Shown here: in pieces, positions 26,301 to 36,010 of the stretch
How positions within the stretch are numbered: position 1 is the stretch's first letter
How the letters are laid out: each line of letters starts with the position of its first letter
Origin: Opisthocomus hoazin
Taxonomy: Eukaryota; Chordata; Aves; Opisthocomiformes; Opisthocomidae
DNA: 64,000 bases
Assembly: GCF_030867145.1 (NCBI RefSeq)
Contig: NC_134415.1
Span: 21,492,417 to 21,556,416, forward strand
Reading direction: 5' to 3'
The notes under the pieces: model-generated
Seen by the model: the letters and a program-made list of their open reading frames with translations, nothing else
The model's database searches: none
Told to the model about the DNA's origin: nothing
Made by a program: the position numbers and the translations under genes

Positions 26301-29300
26301 GTCTCAGCACAGCTTGGCCAGCTTTGGGATCCAACACCAGCTTTGTGCCCATAGGCTCAGGCTTTCTAGAAATTGCTTTGTTCCAGTGAGGGTCACTCAG
26401 GCTGTGGGATAACTGGAAACTTCAGTGTTTATTAGTTTTCTTTTTCAGTGCTGAGTGCATTTTCAATGTTGACTCACGGAGTGATTTTTAAAGGAATAAT
26501 TGCTTCCAGATGTCACGCATATTTTGCTCTGAAGGAATACTGCAATCTTTGTTAAGGTTACAGAGCAAGAAAGACTGCTTTCCCCTATCTGAGTGGCTCT
26601 CTTGAGAGTGTTTGGGAACACTACGTGTCCCACATGGATCCTACAAATGTAGCTAGGAGTTAGACCCAAGGTCTCTGAAAAACACACTCATTTGGTATGA
26701 CACACTTTGGAAAGCCAAAATGTTGATCGCGCATCCGTGACACAATTATTGGTTTGCTCTGTCCTAAGAACATTGTGCTGGCGTGTTGCAGTAAGGCCCA
26801 GTCAAAAGCAGACATTCCTAGAAGACCTAGGTCTCTAATTTTACAGGAACATCATTGGACTAGATGCAACCACACTTCTGATGATGCCAAGCTCTCTTTG
26901 ACTTCAGTGGGAAAAGGCTGGAAAAGGATAGAAGTTCTTGACAAAGAGGCACGGGGAAAAAAATGAAACTCTGCCACTAGGGACATGCTCAATCTTGACT
27001 GGTTTTAATTGCACTGCTGCTTTGGTCAGCTAATTTCTGGGCTTTCTCTCTCACTTTTAAAATTTGTGCACACATATCAGGGTAAGGTAAAGAATTTGTA
27101 TTAAATGGTTCAAAGAGAAAAGTTGGAGCACAGAGAAACAGAATTTTATCCCTTCTGGGAATCAGTAGTTACATTATCTGAACGTCGAGAGCATGATCTA
27201 AATTATTCTTGAGCAGTTTCAAATTTGTATGTGTTTGGGTGCTGGGCTTACAAGAACCGTGCTCTGTCGTACTATGTATTACCTAGTGAAGGCTCCTGAA
27301 CCTGTCATCCTAAATTTCCAGTTCCAGGAGGCATTATTTCCACAAATGTAACTGCTTGTTGAAAGACAGATGTGTTTGACCTCTCTGGCACAAAGTAAGT
27401 GTGAGCAAGACTTCATGCGAGGCCCATTCAGCGGGAAGAAAGACAGGAAGAGATCACCTGCTCCGGGCCACGTTGAGAGAGCCTGTTTCGGGCACAGACA
27501 GATCAGATCAGCAGAAACACTCATACCAAGAAGAAAATGACTGATGAAGACAGAACAGTTACAATTTGTTGTTTGTGTTGTTGTAAGTTGCTGGAACAAC
27601 AACTGAGCAGCTAAGCAGCTGGAAGTGAAATGCAGCGGCTTTGGGGAAAAAAAATCAGTTTATAAGTTGGTAACAGAGTTCTAGTAAGATCTAAATGGAC
27701 TATTTCAACCTTTCTGCAACAGAATGATCCATTTTCCATTTTGAAAACTTTTTTTATTCTATGAACTACAGTAAAATCTATTATGCATAGTTTGATTAGC
27801 AAGATCTATGAATATTTCTGGGTTTTTTTCCATTCTGTATCAACAAAAAAATTTGGAATTGCAATCCTCCCCACAAAATGAAAAATTAAATGATCTCATT
27901 GCTTTACAACTAAGAGTGGGCGGTGTTGAAAACTACTGTCCTAATAACACAGGACAAGACTGACGGCACTAAAAAAAGGGTGAGTAAAAAATACAGCTAG
28001 AAATAAACTGTCCTTTCCATCAGAACACTCCATAATAGGTAGGAAAACATGTTCCTTTTCCTACAGAAATAGATTATATAGAACACCATCACTTTTGTAT
28101 ACAACACTTGCTTCAAAACGGACCAAGAAGCTGTAATACCTAAAATAACAAAACAAAACCAAACTTGTGTCCATGTTTGGCAAAAATCTAAATTTCATTC
28201 TAATACTTTAGCATGTGAACAGTTAGTAAGTAGATGCTAACATATATTGAAGATAGAAAGGGAACAGGTTTAACTGGGTAAGTCCCAATGATATCCAGGA
28301 GAATTCAAGTCTGTACTTAAGAGATCTCTTGAGTACAGCTGATTTTCTAAACCAATTAATTTTAGCCAAAGCCATAGCACACATGCAAAGCTGAAGCTCT
28401 GAAAAATTTATAATACTGATGGAAGCAGGCTGTAGCCACCAAATCTGCACCCTTAAATGCACTTCGTATTTGGCTCTCTAAGCATTAAACGACTAAAATA
28501 TTAATAGAGTTTTAGAGATGATATGCTAAACATTCGACCAGTCGATTGTACCAAAGAATTGTTACACACGGTAGTAGGGCCACCGGTTACCACAAGCTGC
28601 CGGGTACGTCCCATCACATTCTCCTGTTTTCAGTTGTTTGTAACCGTCAAAATACAGGCAAACTTTTTGATACCATGCCTGATCCAATTAGATTTTTCTT
28701 TGCAATCGACAAGACCTCTCAGTCATCGCCAAGACAAGATTCTGAAATGTACTGCTTTGCCCACACTGAAATTATCCACAACTTTACCCATTTTGCTGAA
28801 AAGTCTATTACCTCCAAAATATTAAAGCCTGGGACTGGGATTTAGCACAGGCTACTACAGTGAGGAATGCTCCTTTTGGCATCCCCAAAAACATTATCTC
28901 AAGCCTGATCAGACCATGAGCCTGGTGAAAAGCAACCACAGTTCACACAGGTGCAAGAGGCCCCTGTCTCAAGGTGCAGGGCTAAATCTTCTGACACCCA
29001 GCTGCACTGGCACATTGCACAGCTCTTATCTGCGTACGGCAGAGCCACAGGCTTCGCTGCGATGCACAAGATAAGGGATTGAATTTACACAGGTCATAAT
29101 TTAATCTGATTCCTTTCATTCTGATATTCCCTAGGGCTTGAGCGCTTAATTTCATGATCTTCAAGTTCTTTAAATTATATTAAGGCATGGTATGAAGGAC
29201 ATTGAGCCACGCACAAAGCCTTCACACAAAACTATTAAAAAAAAAAAAACAACAAACCAATCACCGTGCCACTAGATGCTTCTCTAAATACTTGTATTTT

Positions 29301-30093
29301 AAATAAAAAGAACATAAAACAAGTGTAAGAATAGTCCACAAAGAGAAAAATGTTTCCTTTTCCTTAACAGCCAAAGGAGCTACACATTGGAACAGCCCAT
29401 GTCAGGCACTTGCTCTGCATTAGAGGTGCTGCTAAAGGTCCCATAAGCACAAGCAGTACCAGGAGAGACTGTGCTGTGGCTCAGTACTGGGGATACACTT
29501 TACTTTAGCACATTTTAAACAATACTCGGTACTATTTGTTTATAGCTGCACTAACAGGCGTTATTGCAGCAGCTGGGAGAGGTGCTGTGTAAAGACCCAA
29601 TTCAAATTAACAGTTAGGCTCGTTTTAAAATCAAGTCTTCACTTTAAAACAGGACTAAGATTTGATAGTGCCCAAATCTTGCAACGTGACTAATTCCAAG
29701 CAGCAAAAATCCTATGAGATCTGATATTTTGCAACATTTCCCATCCACATGCCTTCCAGCTTGAGAAGCAATTCAGAACCACAGCTACGGGCATGCATCC
29801 AGCTTCAAAGATATGACATAGACTAATCTCTATTTTAATCTCTTCTCTTCTGCTGGGTATTACAAAACACAAGTTTTTGGCTTTGAAGGTACTGACTTTA
29901 TCACTCTAAGTTTGGAGCTGATACCTCTTGGTTCAGCTGAGAATGAAACACTTAATGACCTTACCTGGCAATTAGCTTTCCCTGCTCTTCTGACTTGCGT
30001 GAAGAACGAGGCATTGCCCTGCCATGCTGGCAGCTGGTGGAGAGCAGAGATCGCTGTCCCACAGGGGTGATGTCCCTCTGGGACCTCCCTCTC
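23391..30093. other. Intergenic stretch, nothing recognised beyond a microsatellite
   Basis: A C-rich patch at about 24250-24780 and a GC-richer patch at 25600-26110 give frames of up to 182 codons with proline- and serine-rich, low-complexity translations. An A-run is at about 29236-29248. No gene or repeat family is recognisable apart from the AGG repeat. Confidence 0.5.
25862..25888. repeat. (AGG)n trinucleotide microsatellite
   Basis: About nine AGG units. They create runs of Glu or Gly in overlapping short frames, which are not taken as genes. Confidence 0.9.
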
Positions 30094-32505
30094 TCACAGA
30101 ATCACAGAATCACAGAATAGTAGGGGTTGGAAGGGACCTCTGTGGGTCATCTAGTCCAACCCTCCTGCCGAAGCAGGGTCACCTATAGCAAGCTGCACAG
30201 GACCTTGTCCAGGCGGGTCTTGAATATCTCCAGAGAAGGAGACTCCACAACCTCCCTGGGCAGTCTGTTCCAGTGCTCCATCACCCTCAGAGGGAAGAAG
30301 TTCTTCCTCATGTTCAGACGGAACTTCCTGTGCCTCAGTTTGTGCCCATTGCCCCTTGTCCTGTCACTGGGCACCACTGAAAAGAGCTTGGCCCCATCCT
30401 CCTGACACCCACCCTTCAGATATTTGTAAGCATTTATAAGGTCCCCTCGCAGCCTTCTCTTCTTCAGGCTGAACAAGCCCAGTTCCCTCAACCTCTCCTC
30501 GTAGCAGAGATGTTCCAGTCCCCTCATCATCCTCGTAGCCCTCCGCTGGACTCTCTCCAGTAGCTCTTCATCTTTCTTGAACTGGGGAGCCCAGAACTGG
30601 ACACAGTACTCCAGATGAGGCCTCACTAGGGCAGTGTAGAGGGGAAGGAGAACCTCCCTCGTCCTGCTGGCCACACTCTTCTTGATGCACCCCAGGATCC
30701 CATTGGCTTTCTTGGCAGCCAGGGCACACTGCTGGCTCATGGTTAACCTGTCGTCCACCAGGACGCCCAGGTCCCTCTCCGCAGAGCTGCTCTCCAGCAG
30801 GTCCACCCCAAGCCTGTACTGGTGCATGAGGTTGTTCCTCCCCAGGTGCAGGACCCTGCATTTGCCTTTGTTGAACCTCATCAGGTTCCTCTCTGCCCAG
30901 CTTTCCAGCCTATCCAGGTCACGCTGAATGGCAGCACAGCCTTCTGGTGTATCTACCACACCTCCCAGTTTGGTGTCATCAGCAAACTTGCTGAGGGTAC
31001 ATTCTAATTCTTCATCCAGGTCGTTGATGAAGAAGTTAAACAAGACTGGGCCCAGTACTGACCCCTGGGGGACACCACTTGTTACCAGCCTCCAACTAGA
31101 CTCAGCGCCGCTGATGACAACCCTCTGAGTTCTGCCATTCAGCCAGTTCCCTATCCACTTCACCGACCACTCATCCAGCCCACACTTCCTCAGCTTCCCT
31201 AGGAGGATATCATGGGAGACTGTGTCGAAAGCCTTGCTGAAGTCAAGGTAGACAACATCCACGGCTCTCCCTTCGTCTACCCAGCCAGTCATGTCATTGT
31301 AGAAAGCTATCAGATTGGTCAGGCATGATTTCCCCTTGGTGAATCCATGCTGACTACTCCTGATAAACTTCTTTTCTTCCACTTGCTTGATGATGACCTC
31401 CAGGATAAGCTGCTCCATCACCTTTCCCGGGATGGAGGTGAGGCTGACCGTCCTGTAGTTCCCTGGGTCCTCCTTCTTGCCCTTTTTGAAGATCGGAGTG
31501 ACACTGGCCTTTCTCCAGTCCTCGGGCACCTCTCCTGTCCTCCAGGACCTCTCAAAGATGATGGAGAGTGGCTCAGCAATGACCGCCAGCTCCCTCAGCA
31601 CTCGTGGGTGCATTCCATCGGGGCCCATGGATTTGTGGACATCCAGATCACTTAAGCGACCCCTCACACAGTCCTCCTCGACCAAGGGAAAGTCGTCCTC
31701 TTTGTAGGCTTCTTCTCTTACCTCCGGGGCCTGGGATTCCTGAGGGCCAGTCTTAGCACTGAAGACTGAAGCAAAGAAGGCATTCAGTAGCTCTGCCTTC
31801 TCCGCATCCTCCGTCACCAGGACACCCGCCTCATTCAGCAGCGGCCCCACGTTGTCCCTAGCCTTCCTTTTGCTGCTGATGTAGTTGAAGAAGCCCTTCG
31901 TGTTGTTTTTGACATCCCTTGCCAGCTTCAATTCCAGGTGAGCCTTGGCCTTCCTCGTCGCATCCCTGCATGCTCTCACCACATTTCTGTACTCTTCCCA
32001 AGTGGCCTGCCCCTCTTTCCACATTCCATGGACCTTTCTCTTCTGCCTGATCTCCGCTAGAAGCTCCTTGTTTAACCATGCAGGTCTCCTGCCTCCTTTG
32101 CTAGATTTCTTTCTCAGGGGGATGCATTGCTCCTGTGCATGGAAGAAGTATTGTTTAAAGAGTGACCAGCACTCATGGACCCCCCTGCCTTCGAGAGCCC
32201 TGGCCCACGGGATACCTCCCAGTAGCTCCTTGAAGAGGGCAAAGTCAGCCCTCCTGAGGTCCAGGGTTTTGATCCTGCTTATCGCCCTGCTTCCTCCACG
32301 CAGGATCCTGAACTCGACCATTTCATGGTCACTGCAGCCGAGTCTACCTCCAACCTTCACATCCTCCACCAGTCCCTCCAGCTGTGACCTCCAGAGTCCT
32401 CTTCTCACTGCATCGGAACTTCTCAGAAATCCTCTAAACCTGCGTTTGCTAAGGTGGAAGCAGCGGTTTGAACACTGCAAGGCTGCCTGGTCGAACCAGT
32501 GACAT
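30094..32505 (-). mobile_element. CR1 LINE, 5'-truncated, young-looking
   Basis: This is a non-LTR retrotransposon of the CR1 family. At its 3' end (left in this view) three perfect copies of the 8-base unit TCACAGAA occupy 30094-30117, the diagnostic CR1 3' microsatellite. They are followed by the conserved short 3' untranslated segment at 30118-30182 and then by a reverse-transcriptase frame. Only the last part of the endonuclease domain remains at the 5' side, so the copy is truncated, as most CR1 copies are. The 5' boundary is approximate (about 32410-32510). I saw no target-site duplication, which is normal for CR1. Confidence 0.93.
30183..32480 (-). CDS. CR1 ORF2 remnant: endonuclease tail and reverse transcriptase, open frame
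   Basis: This frame of 765 codons belongs to the CR1 copy. Residues about 35-65 match the end of the APE-type endonuclease domain ([12 protein letters not shown]). The reverse transcriptase follows: motif [10 protein letters not shown] with the metal-binding Asp at 413, motif [15 protein letters not shown] at 468-481, and motif C FADDTK with Asp 501 and 502. The Phe in place of the usual Tyr of YADD is normal for CR1. A thumb and C-terminal region runs to residue 765. The whole frame lacks stops and frameshifts, and all catalytic aspartates are present. It has no proper start codon (the first in-frame start is TTG) and lacks ORF1 and most of the endonuclease, so it cannot be an autonomous element. 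Expression is doubtful. Confidence 0.85.
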   Translation of the reverse strand: MQCSNRCFHLSKRRFRGFLRSSDAVRRGLWRSQLEGLVEDVKVGGRLGCSDHEMVEFRILRGGSRAISRIKTLDLRRADFALFKELLGGIPWARALEGRGVHECWSLFKQYFFHAQEQCIPLRKKSSKGGRRPAWLNKELLAEIRQKRKVHGMWKEGQATWEEYRNVVRACRDATRKAKAHLELKLARDVKNNTKGFFNYISSKRKARDNVGPLLNEAGVLVTEDAEKAELLNAFFASVFSAKTGPQESQAPEVREEAYKEDDFPLVEEDCVRGRLSDLDVHKSMGPDGMHPRVLRELAVIAEPLSIIFERSWRTGEVPEDWRKASVTPIFKKGKKEDPGNYRTVSLTSIPGKVMEQLILEVIIKQVEEKKFIRSSQHGFTKGKSCLTNLIAFYNDMTGWVDEGRAVDVVYLDFSKAFDTVSHDILLGKLRKCGLDEWSVKWIGNWLNGRTQRVVISGAESSWRLVTSGVPQGSVLGPVLFNFFINDLDEELECTLSKFADDTKLGGVVDTPEGCAAIQRDLDRLESWAERNLMRFNKGKCRVLHLGRNNLMHQYRLGVDLLESSSAERDLGVLVDDRLTMSQQCALAAKKANGILGCIKKSVASRTREVLLPLYTALVRPHLEYCVQFWAPQFKKDEELLERVQRRATRMMRGLEHLCYEERLRELGLFSLKKRRLRGDLINAYKYLKGGCQEDGAKLFSVVPSDRTRGNGHKLRHRKFRLNMRKNFFPLRVMEHWNRLPREVVESPSLEIFKTRLDKVLCSLL

Positions 32506-35439
32506 CATCAACATTCAGACACCTGGTAAAATGAACAATACTGAGTTCTGTATGCTGGCACTCCATATTGCAGCTTGAGACTGAAGCAACATCTTCAAGT
32601 ATCCTTTGATACAGTACAATAGCAGCTTGTTTAGATTGAGCGGGTTTGTGGTAGGGATTAGATCTTTTTCATATGATGCAGAACACAACAGGACTTCAAA
32701 GATCTGTTGAAGCCTCTAAGATTTTCTGCAACACAGTAGCTTAAGTTGTGGAGGAGCATACTGGTCCAGAGGATGTGCCAGTGATGCAGCGCACTGCGCT
32801 CTGAGCAAACATGCCCGGGGGATGATGCGTACCAGTGGTCTGACAACACCCCCACCCATGCAGCACGCTGCCACAGGGCTCCTTTGCCTGAGGACGCGGC
32901 AAACGACATTTTCATTTTCTGCAAGTCTCTTCGGATTCCCCTCTGGGCAGGGCCCACTTCTTCTAGCACATCCCATATGACAGAGGTTTCTCAGCCCAAG
33001 AAGGAGCCCTGGTTTGGCTTCCCTGAATTATTCGGCAGCCCCCTGGAAACCTGTGGCAGGGAGAGAAGCCTGCTTTTCCTGACACCATCCAGCTGCCAAA
33101 CCAGTACCCCCTCGCAGTGCTCCTGCAGCCCTGCCTGGCCCCAAGGCCATGGGACAGGGGTCCCGCGGGCAGCAGCCTGCCTCCGATTCACCCCCTGAGC
33201 AACACCTGCTGCAGCGAGAGCCGATGGGAGCAACTGGCGCAGGGTGGGAAGCAAATCTGTGACTGTGCCATCAGGAAGATAGAATATTTCAAGTTGGAAA
33301 GGACCTACAATGATCACCTGGTCCAACTGCCTGGCCAGACAAACTGCCTGACATACAAAATTTTAAGCAGTAGCCTCATTTTTTTATATTTCCTCACTTC
33401 TAAGTCTCAGAACTTGCAACCAAACCTACTCAAAGAGTAAATACGCATGTGTAATTTATTAGGTTATTTGCAGTCTTTCTTGCTGCTGGCGGCTGAACAC
33501 GATGTCCTTGTATCCTGATACTTCTAAATAATTAAGGACATAGCAGAACTCTTCACCGAAAACTACTGCAGCCTTTTCCAGAACTGATTTCTAACCCTTC
33601 CCAGGACAGCTGCACAAGTTAATATAAAAAAAAAAAAAGATGCTGATGCCTATTTTGTAACCCGCCAGCTGCCTTCCAGGGCAGTGGCCTGCGCAGTCCC
33701 GGCAGGGAGGACAGAGCCTCAGCACCAGCCTGCCTGGAGGACCCCGCTCTGCTCGGTGCCAGCACCACCACTTCGGCTCGGGAAGGGCCATTCCCCAGCT
33801 CAGCCAGAAGGATGCCGGGACTCACCAGTGTGGCCACTGGGAGGAGGCGGGCGGTGCAATGGGGAGGCTCCTGCACCCCAGATTTGGGGTTAGACAAGGA
33901 AGGCACAGCATGGCAGAGCTGAAGGTGCCAACTGTCTCGGCCACCTCCACCCCTCTCATTAGTTTGGGCTATGCACGTTCCCCTCCGCTGTAGGCAACAG
34001 CGAAAGGTAAGGATGGGCCCCTGAGGGAAACAGCTAGCCGTGCTCAAAAGAGCAAGCTGGCGGGCGGCAGCTTCACTAAGCTGACTTACCAAAAAAACAC
34101 CAGAAAGGGCCAGTAGCGAGACCCCAGTGTCAAAAACGCCCGCTCCCCCTCGAACAGTGCAACACACTTCTCTTGCTTGGTCGTTGGTCCTGTAGATCAG
34201 TCCATCACCTCCCTCTGCTTCAAACCAAACGTGCCAAGTAAATATGAAGACGATTAGAAATATTTCTTTTTTTTCCCCTAGAGCAAATTAGACAGCTGGA
34301 GGTTACATCGACAAGCCATTACCAGGCATAATGGAAAGCAGTTGGCTGCACACACAACCACGCAATGTTTCGCTGGGCTGATGCAGCAAAATCAAGGAAC
34401 TTCTGCCTTTCACCCAGCTGCAAATGCCAAAGAGGCTCCCGAACGCCACCAATTTTACAGCAACTGTCACACCAGAAAAGCTGATCCTCCCAGACAGTGG
34501 AAATGCACAATTAGGTCACATTAAACATTGAGAAAATACCACAGCAGTTCCACATGCCAAATGAAAGTGAGTGACACTGGAAAACAGCTCCTAGCTGGCA
34601 AAAGCCATCCCAGCATCGGTGTGTAATTTTCTGCTAAGAGTTTACAGACAAAGTCCACGGGTGCAGAAGCATGAGCAATCGCCCAAGCAGAGGGAGTCAC
34701 AATGTTTTCCCATGAGGCGATGAAGCAAAGCAGCCAAGCACCGAGCGCAGGCTGTCTCATTCCCCCTGGGAAGTCTCCGCTACCTCCGCATTCACGCCCT
34801 TCTCCTTCACTGCCGGTTTTGATGCGTCCCCCAGGTCCTTCAGGAGGGTTTCCTTTAGGGTCAGAGTGAACACACTGAAGCAGTGACGCTCGCCGCTGAA
34901 GCTTCGGAATTGGGTAGGATTTTTTTCTGCGTACAGCACCAAGCGTACTGACCAGAGCTCCTAGCCCTATCACAGTATGAAAAGCGTTTGCAATGTCTTT
35001 ATCGTTGCACCCACGTGCTACAAAGCCTGCCCTCGGCGGGCGGTGGAGTAGCGAGAAAAGCACAGCCCACTCTGCTCACAGAAAGCCTCTTGTGTCCTGT
35101 CAGCATCGCCTCAGTACGCTCCGTCGACTTCAGCCTCGCAAAGCTGGAATGAAAGGCAGTCGTCGGCTTGGCTGTCGGCTCCGTCACAGGTAGCTGACAC
35201 GCTGCGGCCTACCACTTGGTGCTCGCCGCAGAGCGATTGCGCTGAAGGACTTCTCCGCCGTTACCGTGCCAGTGGTTAATTAGTTAAGACATCAATAAAA
35301 TAGCTCCATGCAGGACCTCAAAAAGAGCGCAATGCTGTATGGGGAGAGAACACACCCAAAATTACAAACTTCAACACTGTGGGAAGCGCTGGTCTGCGTA
35401 TTTTACTCCCAAGTACCGCAGTGACCTGTGGGGCCCACT
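32506..35439. other. Intergenic stretch leading into the CpG island
   Basis: Apart from the small CR1 relic at 33279-33360, nothing is recognised. GC and CpG frequency rise from about 33660, and more clearly from about 34890, toward the island. Frames of about 180 codons on the minus strand at 33619-34167 and 34521-35063 have no recognisable domain. Confidence 0.5.
33279..33360 (-). mobile_element. Short CR1 3'-end relic
   Basis: About 80 bases match the CR1 3' untranslated end: AGAATATTTCAAGTTGGAAA, then GGACCTACAATGATCACC and TGGTCCAACTGCC. No tail repeat of more than one unit survives. The upstream boundary is uncertain because similarity fades after CTGGCCAGACAAACTGCC. Confidence 0.6.
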
Positions 35440-35487
35440 AAGTACAGAAACGTGTCCAGTTCCCGGGCGGGGAGAGCGCCGGGAGAG

Positions 35488-35581
35488 AGCGGGGACCGGC
35501 CCAGGCCGGAGCGGCCGCGCATGCCCCGCCGGAGCCCCGGCGGGGCATGCGCGGCCGCTCCGGCCTGGGCCGGTCCCCGCT
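35488..35581. repeat. Perfect 45-bp inverted repeat with 4-base spacer
   Basis: The left arm 35488-35532 and right arm 35537-35581 are exact reverse complements, separated by AGCC. The arms are about 85 percent GC and contain NotI-like GCGGCCGC. The structure can form a very stable hairpin or cruciform. It lies at the heart of the CpG island. Confidence 0.95.
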
Positions 35582-35598
35582 GCCGGCCTGGGCCTGGT

Positions 35599-35620
35599 CC
35601 CCGGCCCTGTCCCTGTTCCC
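35599..35620 (-). other. G-quadruplex motif
   Basis: On the minus strand four G-runs of 3, 3, 3 and 4 are separated by loops of 4, 3 and 2 bases, which fits the G3+N1-7 rule. It lies 18 bases beyond the inverted repeat, in a stretch where the block GGCCTGGGCC recurs three times between about 35562 and 35650. Confidence 0.7.
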
Positions 35621-36010
35621 GGCCTGGGCCTGCTCCCTCTCGCGGCTGCTGGGCGCCGTGCCGTGAGGGCGCGGCCGGTGGCGGAGCCGCTGCCATGGGC
35701 GCTCTCCAGGCCGGGCAAACCGAAGCGTCCCCGCTGGTGTTGCCTCCCGGGCAAAGAGACGCGATGCTGTCCTCCGCTGTCGTCGCCCCCCCCTGCCCCC
35801 AGCTACGACAGATCAAGTGAGAGCTGACGGTTGGACTGTGACACCTTCCGTGAGGAGAGAGCCGGGGGGGGAAGCCCAGAAAATTCTGCCTCAAAGGAGA
35901 TGCGAGACCGCATCAAAACCCACGCTTCGGAAAATCACTCGGGACAACTTCAAAGGCCGGTGCTAAGCTGGCGGGAGGCTTGCGACAGGGGAGCCCGACT
36001 ACCTGACACC

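Larger units (their letters stand above)
35440..36010. promoter_or_regulatory. CpG island, possible promoter of an unidentified transcript
   Basis: GC content is very high between about 35460 and 35800, with dense CpG dinucleotides; CpGs stay frequent to about 36200 and also upstream from about 34890. Such islands in vertebrates usually mark promoters. A candidate donor TCTGCG/GTGAGCGC lies at about 36169 on the plus strand, and a minus-strand donor GCATG/GTGAGC lies near 36083. No recognisable protein starts here: the frames of 130-160 codons across the island are arginine-, proline- and alanine-rich, as any GC-rich DNA would give. Which strand is transcribed, if either, is unknown. Confidence 0.6.

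Noticed and set aside
30978-30983. FADD in place of YADD in the CR1 polymerase as a possible inactivating change
   Set aside because: FADDTK is the normal motif C of CR1 elements, so it does not indicate loss of activity.
31945-32502. Plus-strand frame of 185 codons
   Set aside because: It is antisense to the CR1 reverse-transcriptase frame at 30183-32480.
33619-35063. Minus-strand frames of about 180 codons at 33619-34167 and 34521-35063
   Set aside because: No homology recognised, no supporting splice signals at the ends, and composition alone can explain the lengths.
35339-35894. Several 115-165 codon frames on both strands in the CpG island
   Set aside because: GC-rich DNA has few stop codons. 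The translations are Arg/Pro/Gly/Ala-rich, and the palindrome makes both strands read almost the same peptide (PERPRMPRRSPGG-like and its mirror).
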